A stretch of 64,000 nt of DNA from Lachnospiraceae bacterium (GCA_017472605.1 JAFUPV010000006.1:208411-272410), one strand, 5' to 3'. Shown: positions 16,380 through 26,120, counted from the first letter of the stretch. Numbers and translations are program-made. Notes: generated by a model not told the origin, from the sequence alone.

Positions 16380-17426
16380 TCACTCCTTCTCGTTCAGCCT
16401 GTCGATGTAACTTTTTCTCAGCTGACCGCATGCGCCGTCAATATCACGGCCCATTTCCCTTCTAATAGTAACATTTATTCCATATTTTTCAAGTGAAATC
16501 TTAAATTTTTCGATATTTGTCCGGTCAGATCGTGTAAACTGCCGTTCTTTGATCGGATTAACCGGAATCAGATTCACGTGACATGGGAAGTTTCTGAGAA
16601 GATTTCCCAGCTCCCTTGCTTCTTTTTCATTATCGTTTACACCGGCAACAAGACTGTATTCAAAGGTCATCCGTCTTCCCGTGATTTCGGAGTATTCCCT
16701 GCATGCTGCAAGAACGTCAGTGAGCCGATAGGCATTGGCGATGGGCATCAGTGTCTTTCGCACCTCATCGTTTGGCGCATGGAGTGACAGCGCCAGTGTA
16801 ACCTGCGGCTTCCTTCTCGCAAAATCCCGGATCTGCGGTACAAGACCGCAGGTAGACACGGTCAGATTTCGCTGACCGATGTTCAGTCCGTTTTCATCGG
16901 AAATCAGATCCAGGAAGCGAAGAACAGAATCATAGTTGTCAAATGGTTCTCCGGAGCCCATGATTACCACATGAGAAACACGTTCTCCGAGGTCCTGCTG
17001 GATCCGGTAAATCTGATCCAGCATTTCACCGGCAGTCAGATTTCTCGCCAGGCCGTCCAGAGTGGATGCACAGAACTTACATCCCATCCGGCAGCCAACC
17101 TGAGAGGAAATGCAGACGGAATTGCCAAACTTATATTTCATCAGCACACTTTCAATCACATGACCGTCATGAAGAGCGAACAGATATTTTCGTGTTCCGT
17201 CTATCTGAGAAATTCTGACATCTGCCTGTTTTAATGCAGTCAGATGGGCATTTTCTTCCAGTTTTTTTCGAAAAGAAGCCGGCAGATTGCTCATCTGATC
17301 AAAACTGACTGCCAGTTTCTGATGCATCCACTGATACAGCTGCTTCGCCCGAAACGACTTTTCACCCAGAGAAACGACAAATTCTGTCAGCTCTGTCAAT
17401 GTCATTGATTTAATGTCTGTCTTCAA
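16380..17426 (-). CDS. rlmN: 23S rRNA (A2503-C2)/tRNA (A37-C2) methyltransferase RlmN
   Basis: A radical-SAM enzyme that methylates C2 of A2503 in 23S rRNA. The 348-residue protein binds its 4Fe-4S cluster with GCRMGCKFCAST (C112, C116, C119). The C-terminal GACGQL cysteine (C333) matches the methyl-carrying residue of the family. The start is judged to be TTG at 17426, because GGGAGG stands 5 bases upstream and the following KTDIKSMTLTELTEF fits the usual N-terminus. It overlaps the 3' end of rsmB by 17 bp. The next gene, prpC, also seems to start with TTG. Confidence 0.94.
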   Translation of the reverse strand: MKTDIKSMTLTELTEFVVSLGEKSFRAKQLYQWMHQKLAVSFDQMSNLPASFRKKLEENAHLTALKQADVRISQIDGTRKYLFALHDGHVIESVLMKYKFGNSVCISSQVGCRMGCKFCASTLDGLARNLTAGEMLDQIYRIQQDLGERVSHVVIMGSGEPFDNYDSVLRFLDLISDENGLNIGQRNLTVSTCGLVPQIRDFARRKPQVTLALSLHAPNDEVRKTLMPIANAYRLTDVLAACREYSEITGRRMTFEYSLVAGVNDNEKEARELGNLLRNFPCHVNLIPVNPIKERQFTRSDRTNIEKFKISLEKYGINVTIRREMGRDIDGACGQLRKSYIDRLNEKE

Positions 17427-18768
17427 GATTGCCTCCCGTTGTTTTTCGTAATCTGGCGATGAAAAATCCATCGCATGTATTCTGTCCGGGGAGAAGCTGC
17501 AGCATTCCGCATGCAGGATCTGCACCTTCCACCGGCTTGTGAAGAAATGGTTCCAGCGATTCTGTTTCCCAGCCGCCCTGATCAAGAAGCCACTGCACAT
17601 TTCCCTGATTTTCATCCGGATTAATCGTGCAGGTGCTGTAAACAAGGACACCGCCAGGACGCACTGCCTTTGCCGCCTGAGTCAGAATCTCTCTCTGCAG
17701 GCAGACAAGTTCCTTCAGTTCCGTTTCCGTGACACGGTATTTGATATCCGGTTTTCTTCCGATCACACCAAGACCGGAACAGGGGACATCGGCAAGCACA
17801 TAATCATAACGTTCTGCGTCATCCTCCCTGGGGATCCTCGCATCCCAGATTTCTGCCGTCATGTTGGATAGTCCGCAGCGAAGACGGTTTTCTTCCATTC
17901 GAGGCAGTTTTTCCAGGGACAGATCGCGGCAGATCACCCGGCCGGTCTGAGCCATTGCTTCAGCCATGTGAACGCTTTTGCCGCCGGGCGCGCCGCAGAT
18001 GTCAAGGCAGCAGCTGTCCTTTGCGGGGCTGACACACTGAGCAGCAAGGGAGGAACTGATGTCCTGAATCTGGATCCATCCTCTGCAGAAGGCTTCCAGT
18101 CCGTCAACTTTCTCCACACCATCCAGCCGATAACAGTGATCGGCGTATGGTGCTTCCGATACAGAAATGCCCTGTTCCTCCAGGGAAGAACGGATCGTTT
18201 CCTCCGGCACCTGATTCACATGAAAATGGGCATACAGATGGCGTCCATTTTCATTTTGAAATGCCTCCAGCATTGCCGTCACCTGATCGTCGGGATACCA
18301 CTGATGAAACAGGGACAGCAGAGACGAAGGCATGGAATAGTACAATTCCTGCGAACCGGAACAGTCATAGCTGACTGCAATTGCGGCAAGTGCCCGGCAA
18401 ACGCCGTTTACAAATTTGGAAAGGCCTCGAAAACCACGCATTCCGGCAAGCTTAACCGCCTCATTGCATGCAGCGTGGGCAGGAACCTTCATATATCGCA
18501 TCTGATAGGCGGTCATCCGCAGAATCGTCCGGATAACCGGTTTCATTTTGCTCACCTTCACGGATGAGACCTGATTGATCATGGCATCCAGCTCCAGAAG
18601 ATGCTCGATACAGCCTTTTGCGGCACGGTCGATGAAGCCGCGGCTCTGTTTTGGCAGATAGCTGTATTTATCCAGTGCCTGACGGATTACCAGATGGCTG
18701 TATTGTTTTTTTTCCAGCACCTCGATCAGAATATCAAGCACAATTGCTCTTTCGTTTTCAGTCGTCAC
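17410..18768 (-). CDS. rsmB: 16S rRNA (C967-C5)-methyltransferase RsmB
   Basis: Methylates C967 of 16S rRNA using SAM. The 452 residues comprise an N-terminal NusB-like helical RNA-binding domain (about 1-140, RAIVLDILIEVLEKKQYSHL) and a C-terminal Rossmann domain. That domain carries LDICGAPGGKSVHMAEAM, ADVPCSGLGVIGRKPDIKYR and VYSTCTINPDENQG, which includes the catalytic Cys. It starts within the last 11 bp of the upstream protease gene and runs 17 bp into rlmN, typical of translational coupling. Confidence 0.95.
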   Translation of the reverse strand: MTTENERAIVLDILIEVLEKKQYSHLVIRQALDKYSYLPKQSRGFIDRAAKGCIEHLLELDAMINQVSSVKVSKMKPVIRTILRMTAYQMRYMKVPAHAACNEAVKLAGMRGFRGLSKFVNGVCRALAAIAVSYDCSGSQELYYSMPSSLLSLFHQWYPDDQVTAMLEAFQNENGRHLYAHFHVNQVPEETIRSSLEEQGISVSEAPYADHCYRLDGVEKVDGLEAFCRGWIQIQDISSSLAAQCVSPAKDSCCLDICGAPGGKSVHMAEAMAQTGRVICRDLSLEKLPRMEENRLRCGLSNMTAEIWDARIPREDDAERYDYVLADVPCSGLGVIGRKPDIKYRVTETELKELVCLQREILTQAAKAVRPGGVLVYSTCTINPDENQGNVQWLLDQGGWETESLEPFLHKPVEGADPACGMLQLLPGQNTCDGFFIARLRKTTGGNLEDRH

Positions 18769-19465
18769 GTCTTCTTCCTCCGATCAGAATCAGTAAACGC
18801 AGAAGCTGAAGTACCGATGAGGCCAGCGAGGCAACATAGGTCAGCGCTGCTGCGCGAAGCACCTTCTTCGCTCCGGATTGTTCCCGGCCTCCGACGATAC
18901 CAAGATCGGCGAGCACAGAAACCGCTCTTGAAGATGCGTTCAGTTCAACCGGCAGAGTAACCAGCTGGAACAGAACAACAAGGCCAAACAGGAGCAGTCC
19001 GGCTGTCAGAAGCAGATTGCTGGCGCTTCCGCCGATCAGGAGACCAATTAAAATCAGCGGCCAGGACAGCCTGGAACCGATATTGACAACCGGAACAATG
19101 GCACTTCGAAAACGAAGCGGCTGATAGCCTTTTGCATGCTGGATTGCATGTCCGCACTCATGGGCTGCGACGCTGACAGCCGCCACGGAACTTACTCCGT
19201 AGACGGAATCCGACAGCTTCAATACTTTGGCCGACGGATTGTAGTAATCCGTCAGGTTTCCGCTGACACGCTCAATGCTGACATCATAAATTCCCTGTGA
19301 ATGAAGAATCCGCTCAGCAGCCTGTGCACCTGTGATCTGTCTCGACAGACTGACACGGGAATACCGCGAAAAGGTTGACTGAACATAGGAAGAAGCCGCT
19401 ATCGTCAGCAATGCTCCGATCAGAACAAGAATATAAGTCGGATCATAATATGAGTAATATGGCAT
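18758..19465 (-). CDS. YugP-type neutral zinc metallopeptidase, membrane bound
   Basis: A 235-residue membrane protein with an N-terminal hydrophobic segment (YILVLIGALLTIAASSYV), a conserved STFSRYS motif and NLTDYYNP. The zinc motif AAHECGHAIQHAKGY places the active site at about residues 101-105, and two or more hydrophobic spans follow (WPLILIGLLIGG, LLFGLVVLFQLV). The PVELNASSRA motif is diagnostic of the family. The substrate is unknown; relatives may act in membrane protein quality control. It lies 24 bp after fmt and overlaps rsmB by 11 bp, an arrangement common in Clostridia. Confidence 0.9.
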   Translation of the reverse strand: MPYYSYYDPTYILVLIGALLTIAASSYVQSTFSRYSRVSLSRQITGAQAAERILHSQGIYDVSIERVSGNLTDYYNPSAKVLKLSDSVYGVSSVAAVSVAAHECGHAIQHAKGYQPLRFRSAIVPVVNIGSRLSWPLILIGLLIGGSASNLLLTAGLLLFGLVVLFQLVTLPVELNASSRAVSVLADLGIVGGREQSGAKKVLRAAALTYVASLASSVLQLLRLLILIGGRRRDD

Positions 19466-19489
19466 TTTATCATTCCTTTCAATCGGCTG

Positions 19490-20416
19490 TTATTCGAACC
19501 GGTCATGAAGTTTCACTTCATAGCCGCGCAGAAATGCATCAATCTCCATCCGCTTTTTGCCCTCCGGCTGAATGATGCGGATAGAAAGAGCCTGTTCTCC
19601 TGTTTTAACAACAAGTTTTGTTTTGTCGGCAGCAATGACTTCACCAGGCTGTCCCTCGTCCGCTTCCACCACATCAGCGGACCAGATCTTCACTGTCTTT
19701 CCATTAAGACTGGTATAGGCACTTGGCCAGGAATTTAAACCGCGGATCAGACGTTCCAGCGCGACAGCCGGTTTTGTCCAGTCGATTTTTCCCATCTGTT
19801 TGGTCAGCATGCCTACGTGGCTGCTCTGGGATTCATCCTGCGGGATCCGTGCAACCGTTCCCTGCTCCAGACCGTCAATCGTTTCAAGAAGCAGTGGACC
19901 GCCGATGGCTGCCAGTTTATCATGAAGACTGTCTCCCGTCTCATCTTCTGCCAGTTCCACACTACGCTTCAGCAGCATGTCACCGGTGTCTATTCCGCGT
20001 GCCATCATCATCGTCGTCACGCCGCTTTCTTTTTCTCCGTTGATAACTGCCCACTGAATCGGTGCAGCTCCCCGGTATTTGGGAAGCAGAGAAGCATGAA
20101 CATTGACGCATCCGAATTTCGGCATTTCAAGAATGCTTTTTGGCAGGATCTGTCCGAAAGCAACAACGGCAATCAGATCCGGCTTATAGGAACGAAGCTG
20201 TTCAACAACTTCCGGTACTCTCACCTTCTGCGGCTGAAGCACGGGAATTCCGTTTGCCAGCGCCGTTTCCTTCACCGGCGTAAACTGCATGGCTTTACCG
20301 CGTCCTTTTGGTTTATCCGGCTGAGTCACAACAGCAACCACCTCGTGCCGGCTGTCGATCAGCGCTTCCAGCACCGGTACGGAAAACTCCGGGGTTCCCA
20401 TAAAAATTATTCGCAT
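19490..20416 (-). CDS. fmt: Methionyl-tRNA formyltransferase
   Basis: Transfers formyl from 10-formyl-THF to Met-tRNAfMet for initiation. The 308-residue protein begins MRIIFMGTPEFSVPVL and carries the THF/catalytic motif NVHASLLPKYRGAAPIQWA, including the catalytic Asn and His. TTMMMARGIDTGDML and the C-terminal tRNA-binding domain NSWPSAYT follow. It is 3 bp downstream of def, with AGGAGGAA before the ATG, so formylation and deformylation enzymes are co-expressed. The formyl donor ultimately comes from the Fhs encoded at about 27 kb. Confidence 0.97.
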   Translation of the reverse strand: MRIIFMGTPEFSVPVLEALIDSRHEVVAVVTQPDKPKGRGKAMQFTPVKETALANGIPVLQPQKVRVPEVVEQLRSYKPDLIAVVAFGQILPKSILEMPKFGCVNVHASLLPKYRGAAPIQWAVINGEKESGVTTMMMARGIDTGDMLLKRSVELAEDETGDSLHDKLAAIGGPLLLETIDGLEQGTVARIPQDESQSSHVGMLTKQMGKIDWTKPAVALERLIRGLNSWPSAYTSLNGKTVKIWSADVVEADEGQPGEVIAADKTKLVVKTGEQALSIRIIQPEGKKRMEIDAFLRGYEVKLHDRFE

Positions 20417-20419
20417 GGA

Positions 20420-20932
20420 TTATTCCTCCTGATCTTCAAAGGGATCGACATTTTCATAGTCTTCATCCGTGATCTCTTCGTTATTCACAAGTCCTTTCGG
20501 TGCCTTGTCACGGTAAAGAATTCCGTCCAGATGGTCGCATTCATGGCAGATCGCCCGGGCAAGCAGTTCCTCACCTTCCAGAATAAATTCCTCGCCGTTT
20601 TCATCCAGCGCCTTTACTTTCACATAATTTGGTCTTGTAACAATTCCGCTTTTTCCGGGAATGCTCAGACAGCCTTCATAGCCGGTCTGTTCACCGGAGG
20701 TTTCAAGAATCTCCGGATTGATCAGCGCATATGGTGTTCCGTCCGTGTCAATGACTACAATGCGCTTTAAAACGCCGATCTGAGGCGCTGCAAGTCCGAC
20801 ACCATTTTCTTCGTACATGGTATCAAACATATCACGGATCAGCAGTTTCGTCCGCAGATTCACTGATTTTACTTCTTTGCACACTTTTCTGAGACAATCG
20901 TCTCCTTCTACTCGAACATTTCTGATTCCCAT
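20420..20932 (-). CDS. def: Peptide deformylase
   Basis: Removes the formyl group from nascent proteins. The 170-residue metalloenzyme has motif 1 GVGLAAPQIG (45-53), motif 2 EGCLS (C88 metal ligand) and motif 3 HECDHLDG (H130, E131, H134). The start at 20932 is chosen because GGAGG lies 5-6 bases before it; the ATG at 20944 overlaps that same ribosome site. The C-terminus is acidic. It lies in the priA-def-fmt order usual in Bacillota, 105 bp after priA. Confidence 0.96.
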   Translation of the reverse strand: MGIRNVRVEGDDCLRKVCKEVKSVNLRTKLLIRDMFDTMYEENGVGLAAPQIGVLKRIVVIDTDGTPYALINPEILETSGEQTGYEGCLSIPGKSGIVTRPNYVKVKALDENGEEFILEGEELLARAICHECDHLDGILYRDKAPKGLVNNEEITDEDYENVDPFEDQEE

Positions 20933-21037
20933 TTTATCCTCCATCTGTAATCCCGTTTCTGCCGTTCCGTTGTCTTCTTGATCGCATCACGCCGGACGTT
21001 CCTGTTTCCGGTTATCCGGCTGCTGACTTTTTCATTC

Positions 21038-23275
21038 CTACAGAGCTGTCACAGAAAGGTATACTTTATCTTTGTGCAGTTCGGCTTCCAGCTCACTGAT
21101 CCGTTCCAGTGCTTCCAGAAAGCTCCGGTGATCATTTGATTTGATGAACAGGTGCTTTCGCCAGAAATCGCGGATTCTGGCAACCGGTGCATCTGACGGG
21201 CCGATCACTGTCATTGTACCATGATATGACTGATTTATCAATAACGCAATTTTGTCAATCCACCGACCGGCAGCTTCTGCCGATTCACTGGCAGTCATCA
21301 CTTCGCACATGCTTCCTTCCGGCGGATAGGCCAGCATTTTCCGGTATCGGATTTCTTCTTCATAAAAGCTGCAGTAATCCTGCATGGCAGCGGTGCGTAC
21401 ACTGAGATTCTCCGGATCATAGGTCTGAATGATCACGCTGCCCGGATCATTTCCTCTCCCAGCCCGTCCGGCTGCCTGAGTCAGCAGCTGGAATGTCCGT
21501 TCTCTGCTTCTGAAATCGCCGTTGTACAAAGACATGTCAGCAGCCAGAATCCCTACAAGCGTAACACCCGGAAAATCATGGCCTTTCACAATCATCTGCG
21601 TTCCGACAAGAATATCCGCCTCGTGGGCGGAAAATGCCTGCAGGATCTGCTCATGTCCGTCCTTCCCGTTTGTCGTGTCATAGTCCATTCGAAGGACACG
21701 CGCTTCTGGAAAACGTTCTTTCACCAGCATCTCGATTTTCTGTGTTCCTGTTCCGAACCCGGCCAGGTAGGGAGATCCGCAGGATGGACAGGTTTTTGGA
21801 ATCCGGATCGTATAGCCGCAGTAATGACAGACAAGCCTTGAACCGGTGTGCTCCGTCAGCGGCACTGCGCAGTGCGGACAGCCGACCGGCTGGCCGCAGC
21901 TTCGGCAGCTGACCGCTTTGGAATAGCCGCGGCGGTTTAAAAACAGGATCATCTGCTTTTTCTGTTCCAGACATTCTTCCATTTTCTGCTGAAGGGCACG
22001 GCTGAAGATGGAACGGTTCCCTGCTTCCATTTCCTTTCGCAGATCTACTACCTGAACCTGCGCAAGGCTGCTGCCTTCCACGGCCCGTTTTGTCAGCGTA
22101 AACAATCGGTAAATCCCCTTTTTGGCGCGGGAATAAGCCTCCAGCGAAGGGGTTGCCGACCCCAGCACAACAACGGCATCGGAAAGTCTGGCCCGCTCAA
22201 TTGCGGTTTCTCTCGCATGGTATCTGGGAACCTGTTCGCTTTTATAAGTGCTTTCCTGTTCTTCGTCGATGATGATCAGACCAAGATTTTCGAAGGGGGT
22301 AAAGAGCGCAGAACGCGGACCACTCATAATCCGCACTTCCCCCCGCTTCGCCCGTTCGAACTGATCATACCGCTCTCCCTGAGACAGCCTTGAATTCACA
22401 ATGGACACGCAGCTTCCGAAGCGGGAATAAAACCGCATGACAGTCTGATATGTCAGAGAAATCTCGGGAATCAGGACGATTGCCGATTTTCCCATGGAAA
22501 GAATTCCTTCGATCAGGCGGATATAAACTTCTGTTTTTCCGCTTCCTGTAATTCCATGAATCAGACATGGCGTTCGAATTCCGGCTTCATATTCCGACAA
22601 GATCGTATCAACAATCCGCTGCTGCTGCGGGTTGAGCGACAGCAGCGGTTTTTCCTGGTTTTGACAGGCACACCCTCCAGACAGCGGATCCCGGTAGGAA
22701 ATCTGCGAATCCAGACGGATTACACCTGCCTCTTCCATTGGACGGATGATTGCAGCTGTCATTTCCAGCTGCTTCTGTGCGAGAAACCAGGGAATTTCAC
22801 CCGTTTCTTTTAAAGCTTCCAGCAGACGGAGTCTTCCTTTCCATTTTTTCTTTTCCGCCAGCTGAACATAGGCTTCAAACACATGGTTATCTTCACAGCG
22901 GACAATCCGCTTCTGCTCCACATGACGGACCGTTTCTTTCACCGGAAGAACCGTTTTGAGCGCCTGAATCATGGTAGAACCATATTCCTGACGCATCCAT
23001 GCCGCCAGAGCAATCATCTGCTCTCTGGCGGCTGCCATATCTGTGCTGATATCCTGAATCTCCTTTACTGCATCCGGGTCAAACGTACAGGTGTCTGACA
23101 GACGGATCACATATGCCTTTCGCAGGGAATTGCCCCTTCCAAAAGGAACCAGAACCTGGCAGCCAATCGGAATCGCTCCGATCAGACGATCTGGTATCCG
23201 ATACTGGAAGGGACGGTCAATCTGCTCGTGGGAAATATCAATAATTACATCTGCGTATGCTGCTCTTTCAGCCAT
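21038..23275 (-). CDS. priA: Primosomal protein N' (replication restart helicase PriA)
   Basis: A 3'-5' superfamily 2 helicase that reloads the replisome at stalled forks. The 745 residues comprise an N-terminal fork-binding domain (ADVIIDISHEQIDRPFQYRIP), Walker A GITGSGKTEVYI, and a motif II reading DEEQESTYK rather than the usual DEEH. A zinc module (SCRSCGQPVGCPHC, CHYCGYTIRIPKTCPSCGS) follows, then QAAGRAGRG. The start at 23275 overlaps the murF 3' end by 31 bp and has AAGGAG 8 bases upstream. The His-to-Gln change in motif II is conservative and, as I recall, occurs in related Clostridia. Confidence 0.95.
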   Translation of the reverse strand: MAERAAYADVIIDISHEQIDRPFQYRIPDRLIGAIPIGCQVLVPFGRGNSLRKAYVIRLSDTCTFDPDAVKEIQDISTDMAAAREQMIALAAWMRQEYGSTMIQALKTVLPVKETVRHVEQKRIVRCEDNHVFEAYVQLAEKKKWKGRLRLLEALKETGEIPWFLAQKQLEMTAAIIRPMEEAGVIRLDSQISYRDPLSGGCACQNQEKPLLSLNPQQQRIVDTILSEYEAGIRTPCLIHGITGSGKTEVYIRLIEGILSMGKSAIVLIPEISLTYQTVMRFYSRFGSCVSIVNSRLSQGERYDQFERAKRGEVRIMSGPRSALFTPFENLGLIIIDEEQESTYKSEQVPRYHARETAIERARLSDAVVVLGSATPSLEAYSRAKKGIYRLFTLTKRAVEGSSLAQVQVVDLRKEMEAGNRSIFSRALQQKMEECLEQKKQMILFLNRRGYSKAVSCRSCGQPVGCPHCAVPLTEHTGSRLVCHYCGYTIRIPKTCPSCGSPYLAGFGTGTQKIEMLVKERFPEARVLRMDYDTTNGKDGHEQILQAFSAHEADILVGTQMIVKGHDFPGVTLVGILAADMSLYNGDFRSRERTFQLLTQAAGRAGRGNDPGSVIIQTYDPENLSVRTAAMQDYCSFYEEEIRYRKMLAYPPEGSMCEVMTASESAEAAGRWIDKIALLINQSYHGTMTVIGPSDAPVARIRDFWRKHLFIKSNDHRSFLEALERISELEAELHKDKVYLSVTAL

Positions 23276-24627
23276 GCGGTAATCTCCTTCAGGTGCATGC
23301 TGTTTGATGCTTTCAGATAAACAACATCCTGTTCCTTTACAGTTTCATGGATATATCTTGCGGCAGCCTCATTGGATGCCATCCTGGTGATCGGGTACGC
23401 AGCGTTTTTTGAAGCAGCTCCTTCTGCAATGTTCACCGACAGCTCACCGACAATGATCAGCTCATCAATCGGTTCCGCCGCTATTGCTTCTCCAACCTGG
23501 CGATGGAAATTCGGTGATTCGCTTCCCAGTTCCATCATGTCACTTAACACAGCGATCTTTCGTCCTTTTGTTTCATAGCCGCTCAACACACGAACACCGG
23601 CGATCATGGAATCCGGGCTGGCATTATAGGTATCGTCAATGATTGTATAGTGTCCCATGGAAATCCGTTCCAGACGGTTTTTAAAGCCGGTAAAGGAAGA
23701 AAGCGCCTTTGCCGCATCACGAACCGGAACACCGTTCAGCTCGGCAGCGGCAAGCGCTGCAACTGCATTCTGCACATTATGTCTGCCAAGAACAGACAGA
23801 ACAACAGGAACCCGCTCCTCACCGTGAACATAATCAAAACAGTAATGTCCCTGCTCCATCCGGATGTTTTCTGCCCGATATTCACAGTGAGCCTCCGTTC
23901 CATAGAGAACAAAGGGATAGCCGGTTGATTCACGGAACCGATAGAGAAGCGGATCATCGCCATTGATGATGAGAAGGCCCTCTTCTCCAAATCCGCGCGT
24001 GATTGTATATTTTTCGTGGCAGATTGCTTCCTGACTGCCAAAATATTCGATGTGAGCGACACCGACATTTGTTATTACTGCCATCTTCAGCCGGGCAATC
24101 TCGGAAATTGTTCCCAGTTCTCCCGGTACGTTCATTCCCAGCTCCAGAACAGCGATCTCATAATCATCGCTCATCTGGGACATGGTAATCGGTACACCGA
24201 CGGAACTGTTATAGTTCTTACCTGTTTTAAAAACTTTTTTACCGGCTGAAAGAGCGCAGGCGATCATTTCCCGTGTCGTCGTTTTTCCCACGCTTCCTGT
24301 TACGCCAATCGCATCCAGAGCCACGCGGCTTCTGCAGAGCCTTCCGATCGCATGAAGCGCTTCGATGGTATCCTCGACACGGATCCAGGCATGTGCTTCA
24401 TCCTTCATTTCCCCGTGTTCACTGGTGAGAGTTGCAGCACAGCCCACTTCAAACGCATTGGCAATAAAACGATGGGCATCCACTTTCGCACCGATGATCG
24501 GTACAAAAATGTCATTTCCTTCGCTGTTTCTTGAATCAATGGAAATATGCTCGATCACCTGATCCGGTGAACCGCAGAGCAGTGTTCCATTCACTGCTTC
24601 TGTTATTTCTCTTACTGTTACCTTCAT
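23245..24627 (-). CDS. murF: UDP-MurNAc-tripeptide--D-Ala-D-Ala ligase
   Basis: Adds D-Ala-D-Ala to complete the UDP-MurNAc-pentapeptide. The 460-residue Mur ligase has an N-terminal domain with ISIDSRNSEGNDIFVPI, the ATP-binding loop GVTGSVGKTTT (108-118), and TKTGKNYNSSVGVP-type central motifs. LGMNVPGELGTISEIA and the MurF-typical IDDTYNASPDSM in the C-terminal region follow. It overlaps murE by 4 bp (ATGA) and priA by 31 bp. Confidence 0.96.
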   Translation of the reverse strand: MKVTVREITEAVNGTLLCGSPDQVIEHISIDSRNSEGNDIFVPIIGAKVDAHRFIANAFEVGCAATLTSEHGEMKDEAHAWIRVEDTIEALHAIGRLCRSRVALDAIGVTGSVGKTTTREMIACALSAGKKVFKTGKNYNSSVGVPITMSQMSDDYEIAVLELGMNVPGELGTISEIARLKMAVITNVGVAHIEYFGSQEAICHEKYTITRGFGEEGLLIINGDDPLLYRFRESTGYPFVLYGTEAHCEYRAENIRMEQGHYCFDYVHGEERVPVVLSVLGRHNVQNAVAALAAAELNGVPVRDAAKALSSFTGFKNRLERISMGHYTIIDDTYNASPDSMIAGVRVLSGYETKGRKIAVLSDMMELGSESPNFHRQVGEAIAAEPIDELIIVGELSVNIAEGAASKNAAYPITRMASNEAAARYIHETVKEQDVVYLKASNSMHLKEITAWLKEQHTQM

Positions 24628-26120
24628 TGTTCCCCCTTTTCCTTCGTTTCGTTCTCGATTTCCCTGCAGATTGTTTCCAGATCTGAAAAATGCTGCCTGC
24701 TTCCATTGATTTCCTGATAGGTTTCATGTCCTTTCCCAAGGAAAAGAATGAAATCTCCTGGTCTTGCCAGCCGGATACAATGACGGATGGCTTCCGTTCG
24801 GTCAGGGATGATCAGATATTCGCCCCTCTCCATCCGGATTCCGTCCATGATATCCGCCAGAATGGAAGAAAACGGTTCCCGCCTGGAATTATCCTGCGTA
24901 ATAACCGTCACATCTGCCAGTCTTGCGCTGATTCTTCCCATTCCGAACCGGCGCAGCTTTGATCGTTCCCCTCCGCAGCCGAACAGACAGACAATCCGGT
25001 GCGGATGGTATTCACGGACCATGTTCAGCACAGCAAGAAGACTGGATTCGTTATGAGCATAGTCAATCACAAGCCAGGCACCGTGATAGCGCGCAGCCAC
25101 CTGGCATCGCCCTGTCACCTGTATCCGCTGCATGGTCTCCCATATCTGCTCAAAGGAAACGCCGGCCCAGAAACCGGCTGCAGCTGCTGTCAGCGCATTG
25201 CTGACGTTATAGGATCCGGGCATAGACAGCCGAAAAACGCCTTCATAGCAGCCCATAACCTCCACAACACTCCCCCAGAAGCTGTCTTCCATCCTGCATT
25301 CCGCCTGTACGGCATACAGATCCGCCTTCCTCTTTCTGGAGCAGGTCAGCATGGGACAGGTCAGCTGACGGGACAGTTCCTCTCCCCACGGATCATCCAC
25401 ATTCAGCACGCAGAAGGGACACTGTTCCAGAAACTGACGTTTCCAGCTTCTGTATTCTTCCAGTGATTCATGCTCCCCGGCCAAAATGTGATCCGGTGAA
25501 AAGTTGGTAAATACGCCAAGTGAAAAATCAAGACCACGGATCCGTCCCTGTTTGACTGCAAGGGACGAAACTTCCATGACTGCATGACTGCAGCCGGACC
25601 GCACTGCCTGATCCAGGTACTGATACAGCTGCAGCAAAGGCGGTGTTGTGTGTGTTGGCAAAAAAGACTGGTCGCCGGTAAAAATACCGTTTGTTCCAAT
25701 GAGAATGGTTTTCAGACCGGCACATTCCAGCAGAGCGCGAAGCATCATGCTGACCGTTGTCTTTCCTTTTGTTCCGGTAATTCCAATCAGGGTCAGCTTT
25801 TTCTGTGGATGGTCATAAAAATTGGCGGCGGCTGTCTGCATGGCTTCATCCATGTTTCCAACCACCGCCACACTGATATCACGGCTAAACAGCAATTCCA
25901 GCATTTCGCTGCCGGCAGACTGACAGATGACTGCAGCCGCTCCTTTGGCCAGCGCTTCTGCCAGATACTGTTCCCCATCCGTCTGATATCCCCGGCGGCA
26001 GAAAAAAAGACTGCCTTTCCTTACAGTACGGGAATCCTCCGTTAAATGGCTGATTTCGGTTTGTATACTTCCCTGGATCAGGGAATACTCCAGCGAATCC
26101 AACAATGACTGCAGTGTCAT
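24624..26120 (-). CDS. murE: UDP-MurNAc-L-Ala-D-Glu--2,6-diaminopimelate ligase (MurE)
   Basis: Adds the third residue of the peptidoglycan stem. The 498-residue Mur ligase carries the P-loop GITGTKGKTTVSMM (113 on), TTPPLLQLYQYLD, FTNFSPDHIL, and the C-terminal specificity loop reading DNSR (410-413). The diaminopimelate-type consensus is DNPR and its Arg is kept here, whereas lysine-adding enzymes lack it, so meso-diaminopimelate is the expected substrate. The Pro-to-Ser change is unusual. AGGAGG is 4 bases before the ATG. It is the first gene of the long wall/translation run; the 76-bp spacer after fhs contains imperfect stems but no obvious promoter. Confidence 0.93.
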   Translation of the reverse strand: MTLQSLLDSLEYSLIQGSIQTEISHLTEDSRTVRKGSLFFCRRGYQTDGEQYLAEALAKGAAAVICQSAGSEMLELLFSRDISVAVVGNMDEAMQTAAANFYDHPQKKLTLIGITGTKGKTTVSMMLRALLECAGLKTILIGTNGIFTGDQSFLPTHTTPPLLQLYQYLDQAVRSGCSHAVMEVSSLAVKQGRIRGLDFSLGVFTNFSPDHILAGEHESLEEYRSWKRQFLEQCPFCVLNVDDPWGEELSRQLTCPMLTCSRKRKADLYAVQAECRMEDSFWGSVVEVMGCYEGVFRLSMPGSYNVSNALTAAAAGFWAGVSFEQIWETMQRIQVTGRCQVAARYHGAWLVIDYAHNESSLLAVLNMVREYHPHRIVCLFGCGGERSKLRRFGMGRISARLADVTVITQDNSRREPFSSILADIMDGIRMERGEYLIIPDRTEAIRHCIRLARPGDFILFLGKGHETYQEINGSRQHFSDLETICREIENETKEKGEQ

